Assembly: GCA_902783705.1 (NCBI GenBank)
Contig: CACZSA010000258.1
Location: forward strand, 1 to 15,493
Direction of reading: 5' to 3'
DNA length: 15,493 nt
From: an uncultured Ruminococcus sp.
Lineage (GTDB): Bacteria > Bacillota > Clostridia > Oscillospirales > CAG-272
Positions 1-7,594 of the stretch are shown in pieces; within the stretch, counting starts at the first letter, position 1, and every line of letters begins with the position of its first letter. The notes beneath the pieces are model-generated. The model worked only from the letters and a program-made list of their open reading frames with translations, did not search any database and had not been told where the DNA came from. Both the position numbers and the translations under genes were made by a program.

Positions 1-1
1 C

Positions 2-424
2 GGACGGGAGGTCAACATGAGCGTCGCGCTCTTCCCGAACGAATCCAACTACGCATGGCTCGATGAGCACGCCGAGGAGATCGCGGCCTCTCTCCGGGCA
101 TTCGGGGACCCGCGGGTGCTCAGGCTGGTTTTGAAGATGCACGCGCCGGACTTCCCGGAGAAATTCACCCTCGAATACGCCGCCGAAGCTGCCGGGATGC
201 CCGCCGAAGAGCTGGAGCCCGCGCTCGACCTGCTCTTCCCCGACAGCGGGACCGAGATCGAGATCGAGGAGGGAGAAGCGAAGCTCTACCAGTGGTGGAA
301 CGGGGAACCCCGCCTCCTTGCCGCGCTCTCGCTCTTCTATCTGAACTTCACCGCGCGGGAGACCGGGACGAATTTACACAACGGCTCCTTCCGCCCGATC
401 GTCAAAAAGGAGGAAAACGCATGA
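2..424 (+). CDS. Regulator-like protein, C-terminal sensing/winged domain (probably 5'-partial)
   Basis: About 110 residues of this protein align with the C-terminal third of the HTH protein directly downstream. Shared landmarks are a GDPxV motif followed by a hydrophobic helix, an acidic/alanine-rich helical middle, and a tail of the form T-x4-GT-x2-H ending in P-x2-K. The frame is open to the left edge. The similarity continues up to the ATG at 17 (SVALFPNE here, LTLGLEPP in the neighbour), so this is more likely the end of a longer HTH regulator than a complete gene. If it does start inside the window, ATG 17 has a usable GGGAGG at 6-11 and gives 135 residues without an HTH. The stop overlaps the next start (ATGA), so the two genes are translationally coupled. 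The ligand or signal is unknown. Confidence is good that it is coding and moderate that it is truncated by the window. Confidence 0.72.
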   Translation, partial: GREVNMSVALFPNESNYAWLDEHAEEIAASLRAFGDPRVLRLVLKMHAPDFPEKFTLEYAAEAAGMPAEELEPALDLLFPDSGTEIEIEEGEAKLYQWWNGEPRLLAALSLFYLNFTARETGTNLHNGSFRPIVKKEENA

Positions 425-1248
425 CCTTCGCTGAAACCATCCGGAAATTCCGCACGAATTGCAATCTGACGCAGGAGGCGCTCGGGGAGCGGGTCGGGCT
501 CTCCGGGCAGGCGGTCTCGAAATGGGAGACGAGCGACGCCTACCCCGATCCGACACTTCTGCCCGCGCTCGCAGACGCCCTCGGCGTGACGATCGATGCC
601 CTCTTCGGGCACGAAACGCACAGCAAGGAACGCCTTGCGGAGGAATTTTCCGCCATGCTGCGGAACGTCCGGCCGGATGAGCGGATCCGACTGCGCTTCG
701 AGGTCCTTGCAGCGCTCTTCTGCACCAAGCCCGGAGGCGGTGCCGCCAGCGTCTGTGAACCGGGCGAAAAGAAATACTATCGGATCGACACATGGAACGC
801 CGCCGGGTTTCTCTCGGAGAACGAGGACTTCCCGTTCCTCACCCTCGGCCTTGAACCGCCGGAGGGCTGGGAATCCCTCTGCCGGGACGAACGGCTCCCC
901 GGCTTCCTCGCGGCGATCGGCGACCCGGACGTCTTCCGGTGCGTTCTCTGGATCTTCGGGCACGAGACAAAGCCCATCGAGGCCTCCCTGCTCGTGAAGA
1001 AGGCAGGCGCGGACCCGGCTCGAACCGACGAAGTTCTCGAAAAGCTTGTGAAGATCGGGGCGATCTCGCTCGAGACCTATGTCATCAACGGACGGGAGCG
1101 CGTCATCGCGGACACGGCCCCCGCATGTTTCATCTATTTCAAAGGGCCGATGCTCTCCTTCCTCTCCGCCGCCCGCGTCCTCACGTCCTGCAAAGCCGGT
1201 ACGCACTATCACGAGAACAGCAATGACCCGCCCTTTTTAAAGCACTGA
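421..1248 (+). CDS. XRE/Cro-family HTH transcriptional regulator with C-terminal sensor-like domain
   Basis: This is a 275-residue DNA-binding regulator. Residues 4-63 form a classic XRE/Cro helix-turn-helix (LTQEALGERVGLSGQAVSKW, then a PDPTLLPALADALGV helix). A middle region of about 90 residues follows. Residues 160-274 form a domain that is also found in the upstream gene (GDPDVF near 167, tail GTHYHEN near 260-266). ATG 421 is the start: it has AAGGAGG at 407-413 with a 7-nt gap and overlaps the previous stop by 4 nt. The open frame continues upstream only as a shadow inside the previous gene. Several cysteines (101, 112, 154, 174, 236, 257) are present, but they form no obvious metal motif. 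HTH proteins of this type usually control their own operon or neighbouring genes; the target is not visible here. A strong terminator follows. Confidence 0.85.
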   Translation: MTFAETIRKFRTNCNLTQEALGERVGLSGQAVSKWETSDAYPDPTLLPALADALGVTIDALFGHETHSKERLAEEFSAMLRNVRPDERIRLRFEVLAALFCTKPGGGAASVCEPGEKKYYRIDTWNAAGFLSENEDFPFLTLGLEPPEGWESLCRDERLPGFLAAIGDPDVFRCVLWIFGHETKPIEASLLVKKAGADPARTDEVLEKLVKIGAISLETYVINGRERVIADTAPACFIYFKGPMLSFLSAARVLTSCKAGTHYHENSNDPPFLKH

Positions 1249-1266
1249 ACCAACCTTCCCATCCAG

Positions 1267-1298
1267 CCTGCGGATTTTTCACAAATCCGCAGGTTTTT
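1267..1298 (+). terminator. Rho-independent terminator after the HTH regulator
   Basis: A perfect 11-bp stem (CCTGCGGATTT at 1267-1277 with AAATCCGCAGG at 1283-1293) closes a 5-nt loop and is followed by TTTTT. It ends the two-regulator unit. The VanZ promoter begins only a few bases later. Confidence 0.9.
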
Positions 1299-1301
1299 CT
1301 C

Positions 1302-1330
1302 TGTACAAAGCGGAAAAAGTATGCTATAAT
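1302..1330 (+). promoter_or_regulatory. Sigma-A-type promoter for VanZ-like gene / esterases
   Basis: TATAAT at 1325-1330 is preceded by TGC (extended -10). A weak -35 TGTACA lies at 1302-1307 with a 17-bp spacer. The transcript would start near 1337, about 26 nt before the VanZ-like start codon. Confidence 0.7.
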
Positions 1331-1362
1331 CAAGCTGAGATTCTTTCAAATGAAAGTGCGTT

Positions 1363-1842
1363 ATGAAAAAATACACCCGACTTCTCCGCGTCGTCCTCTG
1401 GCTTCTCGTCCTCGCATGGATGGCGGTGATCTTCCGCTTCTCGACGGAGAACGCCGACGAGTCCTCCTCGACCTCCGGCGCGGTGATCCGCTGGCTCCTC
1501 GCGCATTTCGACGGAGAGTTCGACTCCCTCACGCCCGCGGAGCAGTTCATGCGGATCGAGGACTGGTCCTTCGCCGTCCGCAAGCTCGCGCATTTTACGG
1601 TGTTCGCGGTACTCGGATGCCTGCTGACCGCCGCGTGCGCCGTCGACCTCGGACCCGGGAAAGCGTTCGCCGCCGCGATGATCCTCGGCATCCTCTACGC
1701 CTTCTCCGACGAGCTCCATCAGTATTTCGTCCCCGGACGCGCCTGTCAGCTCCGCGATGTGTGCATCGACGCATCCGGCGTGCTCCTCGGCGCGGGGGTC
1801 TTCACCCTGATCCGCCGGACACGCATGAGACGAAAGACGTGA
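1363..1842 (+). CDS. VanZ family integral membrane protein
   Basis: This is a 159-residue membrane protein of the VanZ-like family. VanZ itself gives low-level teicoplanin resistance by an unknown mechanism, and most relatives have no known function. Visible signatures are RKxAHF at 73-78, DELHQYFVPGR at 116-126 and the conserved Asp at 132. Hydrophobic segments lie near 8-24, 76-94, 101-115 and 136-150, with an extracytoplasmic-type polar loop at about 28-70 and a positively charged C-terminus (RRTRMRRKT). The start ATG 1363 (MKKYTRL) fits the family. Its ribosome binding site is weak, and an out-of-frame ATG lies at 1350. It sits 77 nt ahead of the esterases on the same strand with no terminator between, so co-transcription is likely. 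No vancomycin-resistance genes are nearby, so a resistance role is not implied. Confidence 0.88.
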   Translation: MKKYTRLLRVVLWLLVLAWMAVIFRFSTENADESSSTSGAVIRWLLAHFDGEFDSLTPAEQFMRIEDWSFAVRKLAHFTVFAVLGCLLTAACAVDLGPGKAFAAAMILGILYAFSDELHQYFVPGRACQLRDVCIDASGVLLGAGVFTLIRRTRMRRKT

Positions 1843-1919
1843 AAACAGAGATCCGCGAAGCAGGTTCGCCGCTCCCCTTCCCTTTATCCATTACTTCTTT
1901 TCATAAAGGAGGATTCCCT

Positions 1920-2711
1920 ATGGCATTCATGGAAGTCAACTTCTTCTCCGACGTCCTCGGCATGGCGATGTCGATGAACGTGGTGGTCCCCCAGCGGACC
2001 CGCGGCAACATCGGCGTCAACCCGGGCGAGTGCGGAGAGACCTTCCCCACCCTCTGGCTGCTCCACGGCATGAGCGACGACCACACGATCTGGGCGCGCC
2101 GCACGTCCGTCGAGCGGTACGCGGAGGAGCACGGCGTCGCCGTCGTCATGCCCACCACCTACCTCGGCTGGTACACGGACATGAAATTCGGCTACCGCTA
2201 CCGCACCTTCATCGGCGAGGAGCTCCCGAAGATCTGCCGCTCCTTCTTCCCCGGAATGAGCGCGAAGCGGGAGGACAACTACATCTCCGGCAACTCCATG
2301 GGCGGCTACGGCTCCCTCGCCCTCGCGCTGACGTATCCCGAAAACTACGGTGTCTGCGCGCCCCTCTCCGCCGCCTTCGACCCGACGCACCTCTACAATC
2401 CCGAGCATCCTGAAAACACCTTCTTCACGGACATTTTCGGTCCGATCGACGACTTCGCGGGCTCCCCGAACGATCTTTTCCACATGGCAGAGGTCCGCAA
2501 GAACGACGGCTCGCCCCTTTCGAAGCTCTTCATCGCGTGCGGGGAGAACGATTTCCTCCTGCACGACAACCACCGGATGCGCGACCACCTGAACGCCCTC
2601 GGCTACGACGTGACCTACCGGGAGCCCGACGGCGCGCACACCTGGGGCTTCTGGGACCGTGAGATCCAGAACGTCCTCTCGTTCATCGACGCATACAGAA
2701 AGGAGAATTGA
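1920..2711 (+). CDS. Alpha/beta-hydrolase esterase (esterase D / tributyrin esterase type), copy 1
   Basis: This is a 263-residue serine hydrolase of the putative esterase (esterase D/EstA-like) family, which cleaves short acyl esters, including acetyl or feruloyl groups on glycans in some members. Seen in the sequence: the N-terminal strand MAFMEVNFFSDVLGM typical of the family, oxyanion region LLHGMSDD at 47-54, nucleophile motif G-N-S-M-G with Ser126, probable acid Asp211 (CGENDF) and catalytic His240 (GAHTW). The acceptor region DMKFGYRYR near 87-95 resembles tributyrin esterases. The start is fixed by AAAGGAGG at 1905-1912, 7 nt before ATG; the open frame extends far upstream, but only as a shadow of the VanZ gene. 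There is no signal peptide, so it is probably cytoplasmic and acts on imported substrates. It is paralogous to the gene 1 nt downstream. The exact substrate is unknown. Confidence 0.9.
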   Translation: MAFMEVNFFSDVLGMAMSMNVVVPQRTRGNIGVNPGECGETFPTLWLLHGMSDDHTIWARRTSVERYAEEHGVAVVMPTTYLGWYTDMKFGYRYRTFIGEELPKICRSFFPGMSAKREDNYISGNSMGGYGSLALALTYPENYGVCAPLSAAFDPTHLYNPEHPENTFFTDIFGPIDDFAGSPNDLFHMAEVRKNDGSPLSKLFIACGENDFLLHDNHRMRDHLNALGYDVTYREPDGAHTWGFWDREIQNVLSFIDAYRKEN

Positions 2712-2712
2712 C

Positions 2713-3501
2713 ATGGCGCTGGTACATACGCATTTCTTCTCGAACACCCTCGGGCGGGGCGTCGGATGCGAGGTCATCCTGCCCCAGAAATCCACCCGCC
2801 TCATCGGCATGGACACGACCGAGCGCGACAGGATCCCGGTGCTCTGGCTCCTGCACGGCGCGTCGGACGACGAAACGATCTGGCAGCGGCGCACGTCGAT
2901 CGAGCGATATGTCGCGCCCCTCGGGATGGCGGTCGTCATGCCCGGCGTCGAGGTCTCCGGCTACGCGAACCTCGCCCACGGCGGACGGTTCTACGACTAT
3001 GTGGCGCATGAGCTCCCCGAGGTGATGGAGGGCTTCTTCGGCTTCTCGCGGGCAAGAGAGGACAATTTCGTCTGCGGCCTCTCGATGGGCGGCGCGGGCG
3101 CGCTCAAGATCGGGCTCGCGAATCCCGGACAGTACGCCGCGATCGGCTGCCTCTCGGCGGGCATCTTCAACCGCCGCCTGCCCGAGGACACCGCGCACAT
3201 CGATCCCGAGAAGGACCGGGGCGCGTACATCCGCTACGACGGCAAAAAACTCGCCGGATCGGAGGAGGATCTCATCGGCAACGCGAAGAAGATCATCGAA
3301 GAGGGGCTCCCCGTCCCGCGCATCTATCACTCCACGGGCTCGGAGGACTTCCTGCTCGACTCCGCGCACTTCACCCGCGACTTCTTCGGCGCCTTCGAGG
3401 GCAATCCTTTCGACTATATCTACGAAGAGGATCCCGGCGCGCACACGTGGGAATACTGGGACGATCACATTCAGCGCTTCCTCGCGTACATCTCCAAATA
3501 A
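2713..3501 (+). CDS. Alpha/beta-hydrolase esterase (esterase D / tributyrin esterase type), copy 2
   Basis: This is a 262-residue paralogue of the preceding esterase with the same N-terminal strand (THFFSNTLGRG), LLHGASDDETIW region, nucleophile motif G-L-S-M-G with Ser124, Asp212 (SEDF) and His244 (GAHTWEYWD). The lid/substrate region differs strongly: copy 1 has GWYTDMKFGYRYR where this copy has GYANLAHGGRFYDY, and residues about 152-205 do not resemble copy 1. This suggests the pair act on different esters. ATG 2713 lies 1 nt after the upstream stop, with AAGGAG at 2700-2705, so the genes are coupled. No signal peptide is seen. No convincing terminator follows before the next promoter. Function as an esterase is well supported by the triad; the substrate is unknown. 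Confidence 0.9.
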   Translation: MALVHTHFFSNTLGRGVGCEVILPQKSTRLIGMDTTERDRIPVLWLLHGASDDETIWQRRTSIERYVAPLGMAVVMPGVEVSGYANLAHGGRFYDYVAHELPEVMEGFFGFSRAREDNFVCGLSMGGAGALKIGLANPGQYAAIGCLSAGIFNRRLPEDTAHIDPEKDRGAYIRYDGKKLAGSEEDLIGNAKKIIEEGLPVPRIYHSTGSEDFLLDSAHFTRDFFGAFEGNPFDYIYEEDPGAHTWEYWDDHIQRFLAYISK

Positions 3502-3599
3502 TATACGGGGTTCTCAGATTTTTGGTGAAACTATAAAATAGCTGTTGCGGATTTGTGCCTCAAAAATGAAGAATATTTCCGAAAAGTAAGCGTCCGCAC

Positions 3600-3628
3600 T
3601 TGATTTTCTGAACAAGTTATGTTATAAT
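3600..3628 (+). promoter_or_regulatory. Strong promoter for the surface protein gene
   Basis: TTGATT at 3600-3605, a 17-bp spacer and TATAAT at 3623-3628, with TGT just before the -10 (extended -10). It lies about 50 nt upstream of the start codon in the AT-rich 176-nt gap after the esterases. It is among the best promoter matches in the window, consistent with an abundant surface protein. Confidence 0.82.
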
Positions 3629-3677
3629 GAGCCGAACAGTATGTACATACTGCATCAAAACGAAAAGGAGTTTGACC

Positions 3678-4073
3678 ATGAAGAAACTTCTCACGCTGGC
3701 TCTGGCCGCCTTCATCGTGGCCGCGCTGGCAATCAGCGTATCCGCGAATTCCGGCACGGGCTACACCATCACGGCAGCGCGCGGCACTCCGACGGTCGAC
3801 GGTATCAAGGACGATATCTGGGACACCACCGAAGCGCAGACGCAGGACCGCATCCGTTCCGGCGACGACACCGGCACGCATGTCACCATCCGCTTCCTGT
3901 ACGATGATGACAACCTCTACTATCTCGGCGAGGTTCCGGATTCCTCTCTCTGGCAGAAGGATCTTTCCCCCGCGTCCATGACCTATCAGATGACGGCTCC
4001 GAGATCTGCCTCTCCCTTACGAACAGCTCCGCAACCTCCATTGACACTGCCACCGACGCGTGGGTGGGCGTGA
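3678..4073 (+). CDS. Secreted surface protein, N-terminal fragment (signal peptide + CBM9-like start), frameshifted
   Basis: This is the 5' part of a gene split by a frameshift. ATG 3678 follows AAAAGGAG at 3663-3670. Residues 1-23 are a signal peptide (MKKLL, a hydrophobic core, SVSA before the cut). Residues about 28-104 start a CBM9-like fold: TPTVDGIKDDIWD near 37-49 and DDDNLYYLGEVPDSS near 76-90 are the usual pattern of this domain in xylanases and surface proteins. After Gln104 (codon 3987-3989) the frame turns into low-complexity Pro/Arg/Ser sequence and stops at 4073. The -1 frame from 3989 reads DDGSEICLSLTNSS, the expected continuation. As written, this 131-residue product would be a secreted, incomplete domain. 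It is either a real mutation or a one-base error in the assembly. Confidence 0.8.
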   Translation: MKKLLTLALAAFIVAALAISVSANSGTGYTITAARGTPTVDGIKDDIWDTTEAQTQDRIRSGDDTGTHVTIRFLYDDDNLYYLGEVPDSSLWQKDLSPASMTYQMTAPRSASPLRTAPQPPLTLPPTRGWA

Positions 4074-6532
4074 CCCCCTACGGCGACTTCTATTCTTCTC
4101 AGGCCAACTGGCTCGTGGGCTCCGGCTCCGGCGTCAGCAGCGACAATGAAGAATTCGACGCGCAGTTCATGGAAATCCACACCTCCCTCGAAAACGACCC
4201 CGAGAACGACACGGCGAAACCCTATTACGTCGAAGCCGTGTGGCACATCAAGGCCTACAACGAAGCGTACGCCCCGAAGGACGGCACGACCTACGGCTTT
4301 GAGGTTTCCTACAACGACAACGCGGAATACAACAACAGAACGATGTGCATCGGCTGGTCCGATATCACCGACGGCGCTTCCACCAACCCGTCCGTCTGGG
4401 GCGAAATCGTTCTCGGCGGATCCGACGCTGCTGCTCCGGCTGCGGAAGGCGAGCTTGCCAACTACGCGAAGGGCGCGGCTGTGACCGTTTCCTCCACCGA
4501 AACCGCCGACTTCCCGGGCGAACTTGCCGTTGACGGCGACATGGAAACCCGCTGGGCTTCCGCCTACACCGACGACGAGCAGATCACCATCGACCTCGGT
4601 TCCATCAAACCGATTGGCTACATCGAACTCTTCTGGGAAGCTGCTTACGCTTCCGATTTCGAGATCTACACCGGTTCTCAGGAATCCGAGCTCCAGGAAC
4701 ACACCATCGCGACTGTGACGGGCAACACCGACCAGCACAATGTGTTCGAATTTGATCTCACCACCGCGCGCTACATCACCATTCACTCCTCCAAGAGAGC
4801 GACTGAATGGGGCAACTCCCTCTATGAAGTCATCGTCCGCAAGTCCGCTGACGAAGTTGTCACGAACCACGGTCCGGAAGGCTATCCGTCCTCCGGCTGC
4901 GAAGTTCCGGAAGGCTCCGTGATCATCAACGGCGAGCGCATCGGCCTTGAAGAAGGCTGGGGCGGAAACGCTGCTGCCGGTCGTGACGCTGCGTTCGACG
5001 GCGACATCAACACCTTCTTCGATCCCCTCGGCACCGGCGACGGCTGGGCCGGCATCGACGCAGGTGAAGAGTACACCCTCACCAAGATCATGATCCACCC
5101 GAGAGACGGTCAGCTTCCTCGCTTCAACGGCGCGGAAATCGACGGCTCCAACGATCCCGAATTCAACGACTACACGCCCATCTGGATCTCCATCGAAGAA
5201 GCCGATGAATTCAAGTGGTACGAAATCGAAGCCGCTGACTTCGACGATACCGGTTCCTTCCGTTACTACCGTTACTTCAACATGACCAACCACGGCGACG
5301 TGGCGGATGTTGAGCTCTACGGTTACCCGACGGCTGGCGGCCCCGGCTCTGCCGCTCCCGCTGAACCCGCCGAAGAGGCTGATCCGAACGCTCCCGCGAT
5401 CCTTTGGGACTTCAACGCGGACGGCGCGATGGACGCCAACATGGGTGCCAACTCCGGCGCAAACACGCTGAGCTGGACCGCTGACAAGGACGACGCAGGC
5501 AACGAATACTACACGTTCACCGCTTCCGGCGCTGACCCGTACGTCTCCGTTGACCTCTCCGCTCCGGATGTCTCCGACGTTGTCTGGGCGAAGGCCCGTG
5601 TCAAGAACGCCGGCCCCGCGACCGCTCTCGAGCTCTTCGGTCACACCAATGACCGCGGCCTGACCGGTTCCGAGTGCACGCACATCGACGTCGGCACCGA
5701 CGGCGAATGGCACACCTACATCGTTTACATTCCCGACGCGAACGTCGCGACGGTCAACGCTTACAAGGATCCTCAGTACGCCATCACCGAACCCTACTGG
5801 GAAGGCACGGTTGACTGGATCCGCCTCGACCCGATGTGGCAGGAAGGCGATGACGGCAACGACGCCGGCGGCTCCATGAACGACGGCGACCAGATCATGA
5901 TCGACTACGTTGCGTTCTTCTCCAGCGAAGAAGCTGCAAAGGCGTTCCGTTCCGAGCTTGACAGCGAATATGTTGCTTCCAGCGGCTTTGCTACCGCTGA
6001 AGAAGCTGCCGACGGCAAAAACGTGATCACCGGTTACGAATTCGTCTCCGGCACGAACGGCTTCGGCGGCGAAGGCCCGGAAAACCTCTGGGACGGCAAC
6101 ACCGCTACCAAGTTCTGCACGAACGAATTCCCGGTCGAATCCATCGCGAAGCTCGACGGTACCTATGATATCACCGGTTTCACCATGGCGACTGCGAACG
6201 ACAACAAGGATTACAACGGCAGATCTCCGAGCGATTGGACGATCTACGTCTCCACGGACGGCGAGAACTGGACCGAGCTCGCGAAGGGCGACGACTCCTT
6301 CTTCGAAGAGACCAACTTCACCTACTATGCAGGCGAAGGCACCGCGAAGGGCGTCTCCTATGTGAAGTTCACCGCTTCCGCAACCCCGGCCAACCTCTTC
6401 CAGGTTTCCGAAGTCACCCTCTTCGGCGACAAGGTTGAGAAGACCTCCCCGAACACCTTCGACATCGGCCTCGTTGCCGCTGCCGTCGCTGTTGTCTCCC
6501 TCGCCGGCTTTGCCATCGCGAAGAAGCACTAA
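3989..6532 (+). CDS. Surface-anchored multi-domain carbohydrate-binding protein, main part (CBM9-like end, three discoidin-like domains, C-terminal anchor)
   Basis: This is the continuation of the gene at 3678 in the -1 frame; joined, the product is about 951 residues. The first possible start in this frame is GTG 4064, but it has no ribosome binding site and lies inside the CBM9-like domain. Numbered from 4064: rest of the CBM9-like domain to about 118; discoidin/F5-8C-like (CBM32-type) domain 131-260 (AVDGDMETRWAS, ending SLYEVIVRK); a second, more divergent one at 286-420 (AFDGDINTFFD, ending ADVELYG); Pro/Ala/Glu linker 421-443; a beta-rich domain 446-620 of unknown type; third discoidin-like domain 650-790 (LWDGNTATKFCTNE, ending SEVTLFGD). 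The C-terminus has SPNTFD, a hydrophobic stretch 801-818 and KKH, resembling a variant sortase or membrane anchor. The protein is acidic with no catalytic domain seen. Its likely role is binding glycans at the cell surface. Confidence 0.85.
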   Translation, partial: DDGSEICLSLTNSSATSIDTATDAWVGVTPYGDFYSSQANWLVGSGSGVSSDNEEFDAQFMEIHTSLENDPENDTAKPYYVEAVWHIKAYNEAYAPKDGTTYGFEVSYNDNAEYNNRTMCIGWSDITDGASTNPSVWGEIVLGGSDAAAPAAEGELANYAKGAAVTVSSTETADFPGELAVDGDMETRWASAYTDDEQITIDLGSIKPIGYIELFWEAAYASDFEIYTGSQESELQEHTIATVTGNTDQHNVFEFDLTTARYITIHSSKRATEWGNSLYEVIVRKSADEVVTNHGPEGYPSSGCEVPEGSVIINGERIGLEEGWGGNAAAGRDAAFDGDINTFFDPLGTGDGWAGIDAGEEYTLTKIMIHPRDGQLPRFNGAEIDGSNDPEFNDYTPIWISIEEADEFKWYEIEAADFDDTGSFRYYRYFNMTNHGDVADVELYGYPTAGGPGSAAPAEPAEEADPNAPAILWDFNADGAMDANMGANSGANTLSWTADKDDAGNEYYTFTASGADPYVSVDLSAPDVSDVVWAKARVKNAGPATALELFGHTNDRGLTGSECTHIDVGTDGEWHTYIVYIPDANVATVNAYKDPQYAITEPYWEGTVDWIRLDPMWQEGDDGNDAGGSMNDGDQIMIDYVAFFSSEEAAKAFRSELDSEYVASSGFATAEEAADGKNVITGYEFVSGTNGFGGEGPENLWDGNTATKFCTNEFPVESIAKLDGTYDITGFTMATANDNKDYNGRSPSDWTIYVSTDGENWTELAKGDDSFFEETNFTYYAGEGTAKGVSYVKFTASATPANLFQVSEVTLFGDKVEKTSPNTFDIGLVAAAVAVVSLAGFAIAKKH

Positions 6533-6550
6533 GCGCATATAGGTAAAATG

Positions 6551-6584
6551 AGAGGCTGCATTCAACATGCAGCCTCTTTTTTTT
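6551..6584 (+). terminator. Rho-independent terminator between convergent genes
   Basis: A perfect 10-bp stem (AGAGGCTGCA at 6551-6560 with TGCAGCCTCT at 6568-6577), a 7-nt loop and a run of eight T ending at 6584. It ends the surface protein transcript. On the minus strand the hairpin is followed by a short T run, so it may also stop the GH76 transcript. Confidence 0.93.
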
Positions 6585-6603
6585 GCTTTTTCGGTGTGCG
6601 GAA

Positions 6604-7578
6604 TCAGCCGACGGCGTTGACGACGACCGAGACCGCGGCGGACACGGCAAAGACGTCGTAATCGTCCTTTTCTTCGGTTCTGTGTCCGAGCTGGGTCCAC
6701 ATGATGCCCTTTTCATTCCGGTTGCGGTACGCGATATCGGCGTTCATCCGCAGCCAGGCGAGCGCTTCGGGTTCTCCGGCCTCTTCGGCAAATCGGCGGA
6801 CGTAGCGCGCGAGGATCCCCTTGAAGCCCGGGAGATCGTTGCCCGGTTCCTCGTTGTCCATCACGCCGAGATCGTACATATCCTCCATCGTGTACTTCAT
6901 CGCCGCCCGCGCGTACCGGAGGTACTTCCCCTCCCCGGTATGCCGCCAGAGCGCGAGGCTCGAACCGATGAACGTCCCCTGATTGTAGGTCGAGGACCAT
7001 TTGCTCACGCGTCCGTCGACCCGCATCGCGTCGTAGACTTTCCCGGTCTCCGGCTCGAAGAGGTGATCGACCGTCCACGCGTGGCAGGCGGCGGCCTTGT
7101 CCCAGTATCCGCCGTCGCCCGTCGCCTCGGCGAGATAGGACGCCGCGACCGCACCGGGGCAGTTCACGCAGGTGTTCTTCGTCTCATTCTCGATCCGCCA
7201 GAACAGCCCGCCGCCGAGATCGTCCGACCACGCACGCGCATAGGTCTTGTCGAAATTGAACTTTGCCGTGTCGAGGTATTTCCGCTCCCCGGTGAAGAGG
7301 TAGGCGCGCGTCAGGGCGATCACGAGCCACATGATGTCGTCGTTGAAGGGGTTCTTCTCCCAGTCGTCCGTGTAGCTGCGCTGAATGAAGCCGTACATCT
7401 CCTCGAACTGCTCAAAAAGCGCCTTATCCCCCGTGACCTCATACAGGTCGTCGATGATCTCGAATATCTCGGCAAAGTCCCAGAAATCCGCGCCGCGATA
7501 CTCGCCGTTCTTGTAGTATGCCGCTTTATGATCCGCGACCGCCGTTTTTGCCCGTGCGATTCTCTCTTCTCTTGTCAT
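6604..7578 (-). CDS. GH76-type glycoside hydrolase (alpha-1,6-mannanase family), cytoplasmic
   Basis: This is a 324-residue enzyme with the (alpha/alpha)6 barrel pattern of glycoside hydrolase family 76, whose characterised members are endo-alpha-1,6-mannanases acting on yeast or mycobacterial mannans. Key features are the adjacent catalytic aspartates Asp80-Asp81 in FNDDIMW, GGGLFW at 122-127, KNTCVNCPGA at 134-143 and TYNQGTFIG at 197-205, all in the usual order. Length matches the catalytic domain alone. There is no signal peptide or binding module, which is unusual because many GH76 enzymes are secreted or lipoproteins, so it probably works on imported oligosaccharides. ATG 7578 has GGAGG a few bases upstream. 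The gene is alone on the minus strand, convergent to the surface protein and divergent from the peroxidase. A related (alpha/alpha)6 enzyme of different specificity remains possible. Confidence 0.87.
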   Translation of the reverse strand: MTREERIARAKTAVADHKAAYYKNGEYRGADFWDFAEIFEIIDDLYEVTGDKALFEQFEEMYGFIQRSYTDDWEKNPFNDDIMWLVIALTRAYLFTGERKYLDTAKFNFDKTYARAWSDDLGGGLFWRIENETKNTCVNCPGAVAASYLAEATGDGGYWDKAAACHAWTVDHLFEPETGKVYDAMRVDGRVSKWSSTYNQGTFIGSSLALWRHTGEGKYLRYARAAMKYTMEDMYDLGVMDNEEPGNDLPGFKGILARYVRRFAEEAGEPEALAWLRMNADIAYRNRNEKGIMWTQLGHRTEEKDDYDVFAVSAAVSVVVNAVG

Positions 7579-7594
7579 ATCGTCCTCCGTGTTT

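Noticed and set aside
1363..1842. Glycopeptide resistance cluster based on the VanZ-like gene
   Set aside because: There are no vanH, vanA, vanX or two-component genes nearby. VanZ-like proteins are common housekeeping or unknown-function membrane proteins in Clostridia.
1350..1919. N-terminal extension of the first esterase back to ATG 1350
   Set aside because: The extension is a shadow of the VanZ-like gene in another frame, very Arg/Pro-rich. A strong AAAGGAGG lies just before ATG 1920, where family homologues start.
1884..3468. Long minus-strand open frames opposite the two esterases
   Set aside because: They run opposite two genes with complete catalytic triads and good ribosome binding sites. 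Their products have no recognisable motif and are rich in Val, Asp, Glu and Arg, typical shadow composition.
3967..3990. Programmed -1 frameshift site in the surface protein
   Set aside because: The C5 run at 3967-3971 is not part of an in-frame X XXY YYZ heptamer, and I see no stable downstream stem placed to stimulate slippage. A lost base explains the data more simply.
3986..6700. Very long minus-strand open frame (904 codons) opposite the surface protein gene
   Set aside because: It is antisense to a gene with clear signal peptide, domains and terminator. The translation is Val/Gly/Arg-rich without recognisable domains, as expected when the opposite strand has a strong GC-rich third-position bias.
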